DNA from: Oceanispirochaeta sp963676905
Lineage (GTDB): Bacteria > Spirochaetota > Spirochaetia > DSM-2461
DNA length: 64,000 bases
Assembly (NCBI GenBank): GCA_963676905.2
Contig: CAXXVE010000001.1
Coordinates: 2,232,001-2,296,000 of the forward strand
Direction of reading: 5' to 3'
Shown here: piece after piece, positions 1 to 8,134 of the stretch
Numbering within the stretch: the stretch's first letter is position 1
Layout of the letters: every line of letters begins with the position of its first letter
The notes under the pieces: generated by a model
The model's database searches: none
Told to the model about the DNA's origin: nothing
What the model saw: the letters and a program-made list of their open reading frames with translations, nothing else
Position numbers and translations under genes: made by a program

Positions 1-392
1 GCCTGGAAGCCACAAAGGCTCTGATGATTCTCCCTCCCGGACGCACTCCCGCCGAGTTCCCCGAGCTCCATACAGCACGGGACCACTTTACTTCGGCCTA
101 CGGAGAGAGGCTCTACTGCGCCCTCTCCAAACCCTTTTATCTTGAGTTTATCAACGGCAAAGGCTCCAAGGGGAACGCCCTGGACCAGATAAGCCGGGAC
201 CTGAATATTCCTGCGGCAAAGATGATCGCCTTCGGTGACGGTTTCAATGATCTTGAAATGCTTGAGTACGCCGGAATCTCCGTGGCCATGGCCAATGCCC
301 CAGACGGTGTAAAGGAGAAGTGCAGCCATGTCACCTCCCTGTCCAATGATGAGGACGGAGTGGCTGATTTCATCGAGCGCTATATTCTATAG
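1..392 (+). CDS. HAD-superfamily (Cof-type) phosphatase, 3' end only
   Basis: The reading frame is open from the left edge of the window (first full codon at base 3), so this is the C-terminal part of a larger protein. It carries the late HAD motifs: a lysine region (KGSKGNAL) followed by GDGFNDLEML, the motif IV acidic residues that bind Mg2+. The text AYAGISVAMANA-type end (here GISVAMANAPDGVKEKC) is characteristic of Cof/YidA-type sugar-phosphate or nucleotide phosphatases. The substrate cannot be predicted. The N-terminal DxD nucleophile motif lies outside the window. A hairpin follows the stop. Confidence 0.85.
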   Translation, partial: LEATKALMILPPGRTPAEFPELHTARDHFTSAYGERLYCALSKPFYLEFINGKGSKGNALDQISRDLNIPAAKMIAFGDGFNDLEMLEYAGISVAMANAPDGVKEKCSHVTSLSNDEDGVADFIERYIL

Positions 393-425
393 AGCCCTCC
401 GGTTCAAACGTAGGGACAAATAAAA

Positions 426-453
426 AGGGGAGCCCCGGGCTCCCCTCTGTTTT
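426..453. terminator. Bidirectional hairpin terminator between convergent genes
   Basis: GGGGAGCC at 427-434 pairs with GGCTCCCC at 438-445. On the minus strand it is followed by TTTTTA, and on the plus strand by a weaker T-rich stretch. It sits between the convergent phosphatase and permease genes and probably serves both, more clearly the permease operon. Confidence 0.7.
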
Positions 454-465
454 ATATGGAATAAT

Positions 466-1743
466 CTACATCAGATAGCGAAGATATACATACACACTGG
501 ATACCGCCAGGGTTATGACCATAACAATCATTCCGTACTTGGTAAACTCAATAAAGGAGATCTTGAAACCACTCCGTCCGGATATACCGGCACTGACGAC
601 ATTGGCAGAGGCTCCAATTAGAGTACCGTTGCCTCCCAGACAGGCTCCGATGGCAAGAGACCACCATACAGGTTCAATCTGGTTTGCTCCCAGTTCTGCC
701 GAAAGGTGGTGGACCAGGGGAATCATGGTCGCCACATAGGGAATGTTGTCCAGAAAGGCCGAAAGGAATCCGCTGACCCAGATAATGGACTCGGCGGTAA
801 TCAGGATATTTCCCTTTGTCAGAGCCAGGTATTTAGTCGCCAGGAATTCGATGGCTCCCAGAACCACAAGACCGCCGACCATAATAAACAGACCGATAAA
901 GAAGAAAATCGTGGACCACTCCACCTCGTGGAAAAACTCCTCTACATCCTCACCGCCGGCAAGCAGCATCAGGATCGCCGCACCTCCCAGGGCTACGGTA
1001 GAGGGCTCCATGTGAGTCACTCCGTGGAGCATAAAGAATACAAGCACCACAAAGAGGACAGCCAGGCTCTTGATAAGCAGGACTCTGTCCTTGATAGAGG
1101 CGTTCTCGTCAAAGTCCATAATACGGGCCCTGCGCTCCATGCTTACCTCCAGGTCCTTTTTAAAGAACTTCAAAATAAGGAAGATATGGACGAACATCAG
1201 GATTATCACAAGGGGACCCATATTTACTATGAATTCCATAAAACCAAGCTTTGCAGCGCTTCCGATCATGATGTTGGGAGGGTCTCCGATCAGGGTCGCC
1301 ATACCGCCTATGTTGGAAGCCAGGGCGCAGCTTATAATAAAGGGGACAGGATTCAGGCCCAGCTCGACGGAGATCAATATAGTAACAGGTGTAAGGATAA
1401 GAACAGTCGTTACATTGTCCAGCAGGGCTGAGAGTACCGCCGTTATAATGGAGAAGAGTATCAGAATCTTCACGGGGTCGCCGTTAACAATCTTTGCCGA
1501 CTTGATGGCAATGTACTGAAACAGGCCGGACCGTTTTGTAATTCCCACAATAACCATCATACCGATGAGAAGGAAGATAACGTTCCAGTCTATCTCCTCA
1601 TAGGCCTGGTGCTCGTTGATAATTCCCATGGCTATAAAGAGGACCGCTCCGATCACCGCTAGGATGGTCTTGTTGACCACTTCCAGGGATATCAGAATAA
1701 AAAGGAGGATGAAAAAGCTCACTCCAACTATCAATTGAATCAT
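466..1743 (-). CDS. ArsB/NhaD-type anion or Na+/H+ permease
   Basis: A 425-residue polytopic membrane protein of the ion-transporter superfamily that holds ArsB, NhaD and the P protein. Hydrophobic segments cover nearly the whole length. Paired family signatures are visible: LLDNVTTVLILTP and ATLIGDPPNIMIGSAA in the first half, then FLDNIPYVATMIP and GTLIGASANVV in the second half, an inverted-repeat architecture. The substrate (arsenite, Na+/H+ or an organic anion) cannot be assigned from sequence. The start ATG lies two bases after the stop of the EIIA-CBS gene, so the two are very likely co-translated. With the other upstream genes this suggests a transporter regulated by EIIA and CBS proteins (inference). 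Confidence 0.85.
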   Translation of the reverse strand: MIQLIVGVSFFILLFILISLEVVNKTILAVIGAVLFIAMGIINEHQAYEEIDWNVIFLLIGMMVIVGITKRSGLFQYIAIKSAKIVNGDPVKILILFSIITAVLSALLDNVTTVLILTPVTILISVELGLNPVPFIISCALASNIGGMATLIGDPPNIMIGSAAKLGFMEFIVNMGPLVIILMFVHIFLILKFFKKDLEVSMERRARIMDFDENASIKDRVLLIKSLAVLFVVLVFFMLHGVTHMEPSTVALGGAAILMLLAGGEDVEEFFHEVEWSTIFFFIGLFIMVGGLVVLGAIEFLATKYLALTKGNILITAESIIWVSGFLSAFLDNIPYVATMIPLVHHLSAELGANQIEPVWWSLAIGACLGGNGTLIGASANVVSAGISGRSGFKISFIEFTKYGMIVMVITLAVSSVYVYLRYLM

Positions 1744-1745
1744 TG

Positions 1746-2636
1746 TTATCCCCTTATAACCTTTTGTAGGATATCAGTCTCGCTGATCATTCCCACGAGC
1801 TTTTTGTTATCCACTACGGGGATGTGCCTGTAGCCCTTGGTTGTTATAAGGATTACAGCTTCCAGGATGGATGAACCTTTGGAAATTCCCCTGTTGGAAG
1901 GACGCATAATCTCTTTTATCTTGATTCTGTCCTCGTCACGGAGCAGGGCTTCGAAGGGTTCCAGTGAGCGCATAAAGCTCACATTGCCAAGGCGTTTTAC
2001 ATAGTCGGGAACCCCCTTGGAGAGAAGGTCCTTGATTGTCACCTCTCCTATCTGGTTTCCCGCATCATCCACGACGGGGAGATAGCTGAGTTTCTTCTGG
2101 TAGAGAAGGTCCGCCAGCTGTGCCAGAGACATGTCCTGGGTGCAGCAGATGGGGTCGGGAGTCATTATGTCCTCGACGGTTATCTCTTTCTTCAGCTCCA
2201 TGGTGTTGAGGATGTCGTGGATTTGTGCAGGTGATTTGCCCATCAGTGAGTCCAGAAACTCTTCGCTGTTGAAGTACTGACCGATGCAGCTTAACACGGG
2301 CAGATAGAGGGGAGAGCCGGATTTGGAGGTTATAAAAAAGAAGAGGATCTTTATATCTCCGCTGTCTGTGTACAGGGGGTTCTCGGGGACCCAGATGCCC
2401 GCCAGAATATCTTCAAAACCCTCAAGGCGTCCATGGGGTATGGCAATACCCGGGGGAAGAACGGTTCCTCCCAGCTGCTCTCTCTCAAGAACAACCTTTT
2501 TAACCTCATCAATAGAGCAGGGGAGCTTTACCTGCTTTTCAAAGTGCCTTGTAAGGGCTTCTACGGCTTCAATCACGCTTTTGCAGCTGCTGCCTGTGAT
2601 GATGAACTCTTTGGATATCAGCGATCCCAGTTTCAT
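1746..2636 (-). CDS. PTS EIIA (type 2) domain fused to a CBS pair
   Basis: Residues about 5-145 form a fructose/nitrogen-type PTS EIIA domain, with the phosphorylatable histidine H68 in GIAIPHGR. Residues about 150-296 hold two CBS motifs: EDIMTPDPICC with YLPVVDDAGNQIG, and KEIMRPSNRGI with HIPVVDNKKLVGMISETDIL. CBS pairs bind adenosine nucleotides, so the protein could combine phosphorelay and energy-state signals. No EIIB or EIIC gene is nearby, so a regulatory role, presumably on the permease immediately downstream, is more likely than sugar phosphorylation (inference). It is the third gene of a minus-strand cluster. Confidence 0.85.
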   Translation of the reverse strand: MKLGSLISKEFIITGSSCKSVIEAVEALTRHFEKQVKLPCSIDEVKKVVLEREQLGGTVLPPGIAIPHGRLEGFEDILAGIWVPENPLYTDSGDIKILFFFITSKSGSPLYLPVLSCIGQYFNSEEFLDSLMGKSPAQIHDILNTMELKKEITVEDIMTPDPICCTQDMSLAQLADLLYQKKLSYLPVVDDAGNQIGEVTIKDLLSKGVPDYVKRLGNVSFMRSLEPFEALLRDEDRIKIKEIMRPSNRGISKGSSILEAVILITTKGYRHIPVVDNKKLVGMISETDILQKVIRG

Positions 2637-2719
2637 ATGGCCTCCATTTTTTGCTTTTCAATGCAGTAAGACGGTTTTTATATTTAAGAGAGTCTGATGT
2701 TCGGATCAGCTCCGCTACA

Positions 2720-3172
2720 TCAGTCATCTCCCGTTAACAGGTCAGCCAGCTCTTCGACCCCAGGGGAGGACCCCAGTCGTTCCAGAAGAGACTCTTCCTT
2801 CAGTCGGCCCACCACCAGAGAGAGTATTCTCAAATACTCATGGTGCTGATCGGCTCCGACTAAAATCATGACAACAAGTTTTACATCGTCGTTGTCTATG
2901 GATTCATAGTTCTTTAGTCCCTCGGGGCTGTAACCGGCAAAAATACGGGGTTCCCGTATCCCTTCGAAACGGACATGTGGAATGCCTATGCCCCGTCCGA
3001 TGCCGGTACTCATAATCTGTTCCCTGTAGAAAATCTCCTTTTTGAGATTCTCCATATCCTTTATCCCGGGACTCTTTTCAGCCAGATCAAAAAGCTCATG
3101 GAAGGCTTCGGTCTTGGTCCGGCTTTTCAGGATGAGGCAGTTCTCACTGCCTATAAAATCCTTCAGTGTCAT
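2720..3172 (-). CDS. Single-domain PTS EIIA protein (PtsN-like)
   Basis: A 150-residue protein that is one complete type 2 EIIA domain. The phosphoacceptor histidine is H66 in GIGIPHVR, and the C-terminal helix region (HHEYLRILSLVVGRL) matches the family. Such stand-alone EIIA proteins usually act as regulators (PtsN/EIIA-Ntr) and bind partner proteins according to phosphorylation state. It lies between the CBS gene (65-base gap) and the EIIA-CBS gene (83-base gap) on the same strand. It is distinct from the downstream EIIA domain, so the cluster has two separate EIIA modules. The phosphate donor (HPr or EI-Ntr) is not in the window. Confidence 0.85.
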   Translation of the reverse strand: MTLKDFIGSENCLILKSRTKTEAFHELFDLAEKSPGIKDMENLKKEIFYREQIMSTGIGRGIGIPHVRFEGIREPRIFAGYSPEGLKNYESIDNDDVKLVVMILVGADQHHEYLRILSLVVGRLKEESLLERLGSSPGVEELADLLTGDD

Positions 3173-3237
3173 TGTATCTCCTGCCCTGCAGCGCTCTTGA
3201 ACAGAGGCCTTGCCGGGAACGCAGCAATATCTGAATT

Positions 3238-3699
3238 CTAGTTCATTCCCTTTATGGATGCATCGCTAACAGAGGGCAAAGTTGATAAAAAAAGTCTGTT
3301 GAGAAGCCTTTCCCTGCTGATCTCGCCAACAAGGGAGCCCGACTTGTCGCATACAGCCATAACTGCGGGGCAGTCGTTGATGTCGGGAAGAACCTCGGAC
3401 AGGTAGGTGTTCAGTCCGGCGGACTTGTAGTCCCTGTTCATAATTTCGCCGGCTTTAAGTTTTTTAAATCTCTCCAGGTACTTTCCCTCGCTGTCCATAA
3501 ACATAAGGCCCGGGCTCAGAACATTCATTATATCCTTGCTGCTGATGGTCCCTTTGAGCCTGTTTTCAGTGTCAACGACATAGACATTTCCCTCTCTGTA
3601 CCCCTCTTCTGCAGGGAAAAGGCTTTCAAGGCTGTCTTCTTCGTTCAGGATAAAAAGCTCTTCCTGATTCATAATCTCTGTAATATGTATGTTTTTCAT
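3238..3699 (-). CDS. CBS-domain pair protein
   Basis: A 153-residue soluble protein made of two CBS motifs. The first contains ITEIMNQEELFIL and YVVDTENRLKGTISSKDIM. The second contains KAGEIMNRDYKS and MAVCDKSGSLVGEISRERLL. There is no other catalytic domain. CBS pairs commonly sense AMP/ATP or other adenosyl ligands. It is the first clearly recognisable gene of the CBS / EIIA / EIIA-CBS / permease cluster and is probably a regulatory subunit of that system. Ligand and partner are unknown. Confidence 0.8.
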   Translation of the reverse strand: MKNIHITEIMNQEELFILNEEDSLESLFPAEEGYREGNVYVVDTENRLKGTISSKDIMNVLSPGLMFMDSEGKYLERFKKLKAGEIMNRDYKSAGLNTYLSEVLPDINDCPAVMAVCDKSGSLVGEISRERLLNRLFLSTLPSVSDASIKGMN

Positions 3700-3762
3700 T
3701 TTCTGTTCCTTTTACGGTTCCGGGAGCATCGGTTGAGGATGGCCCGGTGGGTTTGTTTTGAG

Positions 3763-4122
3763 TTATACCGTTGTAAAAAGTTCAGAAACCGGGGGAGCCC
3801 GGAGAGAAAAACTGAGGTCTATATGCTGAGCGGGAAGACCAAGTGCCTCTTCCCTGTCTATGAGAATTGATATAAGGGGAGCCGGGGCCGGTTCTTCGGG
3901 AAGCTGAAAGAGCTGTGCTCTGCCCCGGGAGTGTCCTCTGACCTCCACTTCCTCTTCCCCCACCTGATGGCTGCGGAACAAAGATTCCGCTCCAGAGGGA
4001 AAATGGGAGGATGAATCAGTGAAAAAGGGAGTGCCTGCGACCTCTCCATGGTGCAGGGGATACGTATGGAGCCCCGAGAGGATAAATGCCGTAATCAGCA
4101 GAAATGGCAGTACCTTTTTCAT
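3763..4122 (-). CDS. Small exported protein of unknown function
   Basis: A 119-residue product starting with a typical signal peptide (MKKVLPFLLITAFILSGLHT). The rest is hydrophilic, with acidic and arginine-rich stretches, and has no recognised domain. A GGAG lies two to three bases before the ATG, which is close for a ribosome binding site. The gene is 63 bases upstream of the CBS gene on the same strand and could be the first gene of that cluster. Because the mature part has biased composition, some doubt remains about whether it is expressed. Confidence 0.5.
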   Translation of the reverse strand: MKKVLPFLLITAFILSGLHTYPLHHGEVAGTPFFTDSSSHFPSGAESLFRSHQVGEEEVEVRGHSRGRAQLFQLPEEPAPAPLISILIDREEALGLPAQHIDLSFSLRAPPVSELFTTV

Positions 4123-4255
4123 AGCTCCATATCATCACTATTGAGGGAAATTGTCAATGAAATTGAGGCTAATAAAAGGAATATAACGGAATATAGAGGA
4201 AAATAGTTCTCTTTTGCTAGCCTTTACGGGGTTGCGGGTCATCTGCAGGGCAGGC

Positions 4256-4492
4256 CTACATCTCCACATCCTCGGGATACCGGTTTCTGATTATATCCAT
4301 CATTCTCAGCATATCTATCTGATATTTTTCAAAAAGACCCAGTTCCTCGTGGAGCATCATCAGGCTCCGCCCTTCGGCTACACCCTGCATGATATATTTG
4401 AGTTCGTTGTTTGACAGAAAGTGGGAGATTCTCTTCCATATTTCCATCTGGATTTCCGGAGTCTGCTGTTTTATCCAGTTTTGTATGGTCAT
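4256..4492 (-). CDS. Small helical protein of unknown function
   Basis: A 78-residue, mostly alpha-helical soluble protein with no signal peptide and no recognised domain. It is rich in methionine and charged residues (LMMLHEELGLFEKYQIDMLRMMDII). It is divergent from the PIN-domain gene, with 53 bases between the two starts, so the two may share a control region. The sequence does not resemble a known antitoxin, but the pairing with a PIN gene makes that an open question. Confidence 0.5.
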   Translation of the reverse strand: MTIQNWIKQQTPEIQMEIWKRISHFLSNNELKYIMQGVAEGRSLMMLHEELGLFEKYQIDMLRMMDIIRNRYPEDVEM

Positions 4493-4545
4493 GGTTTGTA
4501 CTATACTAAAGGCACAAAAAAATTGAAATCCTGGAGGATCACCTG

Positions 4546-5028
4546 TTGCTGCCGGAAGCTGAAGTTCCCCGTTCCTTTATCAATGGACTTGATACCCTCT
4601 GCATCGATGCCTGCAGTATCATCTATCAGCTGAGGACCGGGCTTCTGGGATCTCTGGCCGCGGAAGTGGCTCTGATCTCCACTCCCTCTGTAATAAAGGA
4701 GGTGGACTGGCCCCATCTTCCTGTGACTCCTGTTGATGAAGAAAACAGTGATGAGACCAATGACCGGAATCTGTTCCTTTTGGCCCGGGGCAGAAATATC
4801 CCTCTCATGACTGAGGACCTGGAACTTATTAAAGCCGCCTGGAAAGAGGGGATGGAGCACTACAACTCTCTGATGATGCTGAACTACCTTTTATTGAAGG
4901 GGCGTGTCACAGAAGAGGAGTATCCTGAGTACTTGGAGCGGCTGACTTCCTATGGCAGGTACAGCAGGGAGGTTCTGGAATATGGCGCCGAGGTATACCG
5001 GCTGATCAGGAGTCAGAAAACTGACTAA
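4546..5028 (+). CDS. PIN-like domain protein
   Basis: A 160-residue protein starting with TTG, eight bases after a GGAGG. Acidic residues are placed as in PIN nucleases: D21 (CIDACSIIYQL), E52 (PSVIKEVDW), D69/D73 (ENSDETNDRN) and D91 (LMTEDLEL). PIN domains are Mg2+-dependent ribonucleases, often VapC toxins. The extra roughly 55-residue helical C-terminus is unusual for VapC, and no antitoxin gene precedes it in the same operon. It could be a housekeeping PIN protein or a degenerate toxin. Nuclease activity is inferred only from these residues. Confidence 0.65.
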   Translation: MLPEAEVPRSFINGLDTLCIDACSIIYQLRTGLLGSLAAEVALISTPSVIKEVDWPHLPVTPVDEENSDETNDRNLFLLARGRNIPLMTEDLELIKAAWKEGMEHYNSLMMLNYLLLKGRVTEEEYPEYLERLTSYGRYSREVLEYGAEVYRLIRSQKTD

Positions 5029-5180
5029 TCAGTCTTCTGGTTTCATGTTTAGAAATGGGTTAAAGATAAATTATTGATTGAAATGACTGAAGAATAGGAA
5101 AATCTCCTATATTGAAAAAACGCTGGTCTGCTAAAGTGCTCTTGAATGAAAAAATCAACGTGCCTTTCATCATATTCGCT

Positions 5181-5210
5181 AAACCTGAGGGATTCTCTCT
5201 CAGGTTTTTT
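5181..5210 (+). terminator. Hairpin terminator
   Basis: AAACCTGAG at 5181-5189 pairs with CTCAGGTTT at 5199-5207, and the T-run extends to 5210. It lies about 150 bases after the PIN gene and is oriented to stop plus-strand transcription before it enters the convergent kinase gene. Confidence 0.6.
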
Positions 5211-5264
5211 ATATCTAAATATTTTTGTTCATCACCTGAAGTAATCTTTGTTTTTAGCCAGCAG

Positions 5265-6404
5265 TTATTTCTCGACAGGAATTGAAATAGTAACACTATA
5301 CCCATCCCTGTTTGACTCATTTATCGTTCCTCTAAGGTAATTTGTTCTATATTCCAGACTACCAGAGCCCATTCCTGAGAAATCATGAACTTCATTTTTA
5401 CCCCTTCCATTATCTTTGTAACAGATTCTAAGTAAAGGGGAAGAGTATATGATATACAGTGTAATTGTGTCTGCCTGGGAGTGTTTGTATCCGTTAGTAA
5501 GGAGTTCTTGAATAATACGGTAGATGTGAAGATTTGTTTCATCATCCATCCTTAAGTAATCGATTCCTAAAAAACGAGTTTGTAATTTTATATCCGAGTA
5601 TTGTCTGAAGTCTCCGAAAAAAATAATTAATTGTTGTTTTAGAGCAAAAGAATTAAAGTCCGGCGATCTAAGGAAATGGGATATAGACCTGATATTACTG
5701 ATAGCATCGTTACAGTAGCTGTTCATCAAATATCTGTTGAATGCTGAGTTTTCTTGTTGAAGATAGCGGCTTAAAGCCGCCAATTTCTGGGCCGCTCCGT
5801 CGTGAAGTTCCAAGGCAATGAAATTACGTTCATATTCGAGCTGTTTGCATAATTTTCTATTGTATTCTATTACATCTCTTGTTTTCTGATTTTGCTTCTT
5901 CTTTTTTGACTCATGTATACAAAAATATGTGATCAGAAAAATAATAATGATAGAGAAAGTAAAATAATTGATTCTGACTATTTTATGCAGATTCCTATAA
6001 TTGATTTTAATGATTTCAATAGTTTCAATATAGAGACTTGTCAAAGGCTCGAGGTTCATATCTAAATTATTGTAAAACGGTTCACTATAAGTTGAGTAAA
6101 TTGAATTTCCCATCATGAATATCAATAAAAAATCCGGGATGTCTAAATAATCACTTACATCTTTTCCTGTTTCTGTAAGCGTCACTTCCTCATGAGGCTC
6201 TATCTCCTCCATAGATTGTCCCTCAGGCAATACAACAGGTACTTTATGTTTATTTATAATTTCAGATTTAGATTTGAAGTAGTAAATTTCAGATACTAAA
6301 ATCAGAAGAAAGATCAGAATAGAAATAGTACTGATAATTCGAGTATGATAGTTGGAAGTTTTACGAATGAAGTATGGGGATATATGAGTTAAATATATTT
6401 TCAA
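5265..6404 (-). CDS. Membrane sensor histidine kinase (NarX/DesK type)
   Basis: A 379-residue protein with a membrane segment at about 23-42, an extracytoplasmic loop of roughly 100 residues, and a second segment at about 146-163. The cytoplasmic part is a HisKA_3/HATPase_c kinase: phosphoacceptor H201 in LELHDGAAQK, N box around N304 (QELLTNGYKHS), and D331 in DNGRG. All key residues are present. The expected partner is the NarL-type response regulator across the 540-base gap, which is broken, so this kinase may be an orphan. The gene is much more AT-rich than most of the window, which hints at a foreign or fast-evolving origin. Confidence 0.85.
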   Translation of the reverse strand: MKIYLTHISPYFIRKTSNYHTRIISTISILIFLLILVSEIYYFKSKSEIINKHKVPVVLPEGQSMEEIEPHEEVTLTETGKDVSDYLDIPDFLLIFMMGNSIYSTYSEPFYNNLDMNLEPLTSLYIETIEIIKINYRNLHKIVRINYFTFSIIIIFLITYFCIHESKKKKQNQKTRDVIEYNRKLCKQLEYERNFIALELHDGAAQKLAALSRYLQQENSAFNRYLMNSYCNDAISNIRSISHFLRSPDFNSFALKQQLIIFFGDFRQYSDIKLQTRFLGIDYLRMDDETNLHIYRIIQELLTNGYKHSQADTITLYIIYSSPLLRICYKDNGRGKNEVHDFSGMGSGSLEYRTNYLRGTINESNRDGYSVTISIPVEK

Positions 6405-6944
6405 TTCTATTTATTATTTAAATAGCTAAATATCCATTCATGAATATTTTATATCATTATATAGAAAATATTCTTTGAGGTTTAATAAAGAGTGTATTCG
6501 GATTCCTAATAAAAAATACTGTTAATATTGAACAGGAAAATGGACATGTAAATTATTATTGATAATAGTATATTATCTTTATTTATTGGAGGGGGTTTTT
6601 TAAAAAACATTTTAATATAAAAAATTATTTGAATTATATAGGATTTTAAAAATTATTCTATCTACTTATGCTATCTATTGAAAATAATGTCTGATTTTAA
6701 TCCTTAATTCTTTTATTTCATAAATTATTGATTTAACAGGTTACTCCTATTGTCCTTAAAGGATATATGTTTAATTATTTGATTTCTTCTTTTATGAGCG
6801 GTAAGGGTATCGTATATGATTTTATTGATGCAATTTTTTTGAATTTTGTAATGATGCTCATTCTTTTCAATTAAAACAGGTTCTTATTTGGAAAGTTTAA
6901 TCGGCACTGCAATTCATTAAATTTAGGTTAAAAGGTGCTGATAT
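6405..6944. other. AT-rich intergenic region between kinase and broken response regulator
   Basis: These 540 bases hold no convincing gene. The region is very AT-rich, with runs such as TTTTTTAAAAAA near 6595-6606. It contains one clean inverted repeat (listed separately) and must carry the divergent promoters of the two flanking genes, but no single promoter stands out in such AT-rich DNA. Confidence 0.6.
6442..6473. repeat. Inverted repeat upstream of the kinase gene
   Basis: GAATATTTT at 6442-6450 and AAAATATTC at 6465-6473 are perfect 9-base inverted arms around a 14-base centre that contains ATAT...ATAT. It begins 38 bases upstream of the kinase start codon. It may be a regulator binding site, but simple AT-richness makes chance palindromes likely here. 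Confidence 0.4.
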
Positions 6945-7561
6945 ATGCAGAGAGTTCTTCTTATAGACGACCACAATCTAATTTATTTGGGGTTTTCGTG
7001 GCAATTCAAGGATGAGATTGAACTCCACTATGCAAGTAATATCCATGATGCCAAGGAGATTATTCATTCCCGGATAATTGATATAGCAGTGATTGACATC
7101 TCCATCGGAAAGGAGAATGGATTTTATCTGGCCCATGATATCAGAAACTTTGTGCAGACTATATTCTTTCTCACTATGCATAAATCTCAAATTTATATAA
7201 AGAAAGCCCTGGAAGACGGCTTTAGTGGCTATTTCCTGAAAGATGAATCTATGGATCTTATGAAAACAGCCTTTCTGAATCCCGGGCTGAAGAGTTTCTG
7301 GATGACAGAGCAGGTTGCTGATGTCCTTAAAAATGTCACCGTATCGAAAACAGAACTCTATGATTAGCTCTCCCGGCGGGAACAGCAGATCCTCCGTCTC
7401 ATTGCCGAGGGGGTTGGATACAGGGATATCGCTTCCAAACTCAGCATCTCCGCCAAAACTGTTAATGTTCACAGGGCCAACATCATGCGCAAGATCAATG
7501 TGGACTCCCAGATCGAATGGTTAAATACGCTATGAAGATAGGAATAGTGGGTTTCGACTGA
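6945..7561 (+). pseudogene. NarL/FixJ-type response regulator, disrupted by a stop codon and a frameshift
   Basis: The receiver domain is intact: D8, D9, phosphoacceptor D51 (VIDIS), T77 and K99 (FLKDES). After residue 140 there is an in-frame TAG at 7365-7367. The same frame then continues with a full LuxR-type HTH (LSRREQQILRLIAEG ... SISAKTVNVHRANIMRK). A second lesion follows at about 7515-7519: a missing base shifts the frame. Restoring it gives the usual ending (MVKYAMKIGIVGFD, stop 7559-7561). As read, the product is a receiver without DNA-binding domain. It was probably the partner of the kinase at 5265-6404. A sequencing error could explain one lesion, but two within 150 bases favour real decay. 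Confidence 0.85.
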
Positions 7562-7590
7562 TTTTCCATCCAAAACTTATTAAACATTGA

Positions 7591-7619
7591 TTGACTTTGA
7601 TTTTTCGAATGTTTATATT
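7591..7619 (+). promoter_or_regulatory. Sigma-70-type promoter of the marR-MATE operon
   Basis: TTGACT at 7591-7596 and TATATT at 7614-7619 are separated by 17 bases, a near-ideal sigma-70 arrangement. The -10 box runs directly into the palindromic operator, so a bound repressor would block RNA polymerase. Confidence 0.75.
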
Positions 7620-7650
7620 TCTAATAATTAGAAATCTAACTATTAGAAAT
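7617..7650. promoter_or_regulatory. Double palindromic operator, probably for the MarR regulator
   Basis: ATTTCTAAT-A-ATTAGAAAT at 7617-7635 is a perfect 19-base palindrome. An overlapping second one follows: CTAA-CTA-TTAG at 7636-7646, flanked by AAAT at 7647-7650, so the half-site TTAGAAAT occurs twice, 15 bases apart. Position (overlapping the -10 box) and TTAG/CTAA symmetry fit autoregulation by a MarR dimer. Confidence 0.75.
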
Positions 7651-7672
7651 ATGAATAAAAAAGGAGGCTGTC

Positions 7673-8134
7673 ATGACAGAGCCGCTGGATATGGACCCCG
7701 TCAATGCCGTTCCTCACTACATGATGCGCTTTGCCCACCATCTGCTGAAGAGTTTCAAGAACTCTACCGGTGAAAAGTACAACCTGAACAGAACACAGTT
7801 CCGGACTCTTATTCTCCTTAAACGGAGGGGGAGTCTGACCATGAGTGATCTGGTGGCCCATCTGAATATAGAAAAAGGATCCATGACTTCTGTTGTTGAT
7901 TCTCTTATTGCTGCGGATCTTGTATTCCGGGAGAGGAGTGAGAATGACAGGCGCTGCGTCATCACATCCCTGACACCCCGGGGGAGGGCGCTGGCCCTTG
8001 ATCTTGATGAGCAGCTGAAGAGGCATATACAGAATAAACTGGAGCAGCTCGGTAAAGAGCGGGCCGATGCCCTTCTGGGGATGATGGATCTGATACGGGA
8101 CAGCCTTGATATTTGGGAGAACAATAATGAGTGA
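7673..8134 (+). CDS. MarR-family transcriptional regulator
   Basis: A 153-residue protein with the MarR winged-helix fold. The recognition region is LTMSDLVAHLNIEKGSMTSVVDSL (about residues 54-77) and the wing carries the signature RSENDRRCVITSLTPRGRAL. The N- and C-terminal helices would form the dimer interface. A strong ribosome binding site (AAGGAGG, 7661-7667) sits five bases before the ATG. It overlaps the MATE pump gene by eight bases. The most economical model is a ligand-responsive repressor of its own operon, binding the palindromes just upstream and controlling the pump. The inducer is unknown. Confidence 0.9.
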   Translation: MTEPLDMDPVNAVPHYMMRFAHHLLKSFKNSTGEKYNLNRTQFRTLILLKRRGSLTMSDLVAHLNIEKGSMTSVVDSLIAADLVFRERSENDRRCVITSLTPRGRALALDLDEQLKRHIQNKLEQLGKERADALLGMMDLIRDSLDIWENNNE

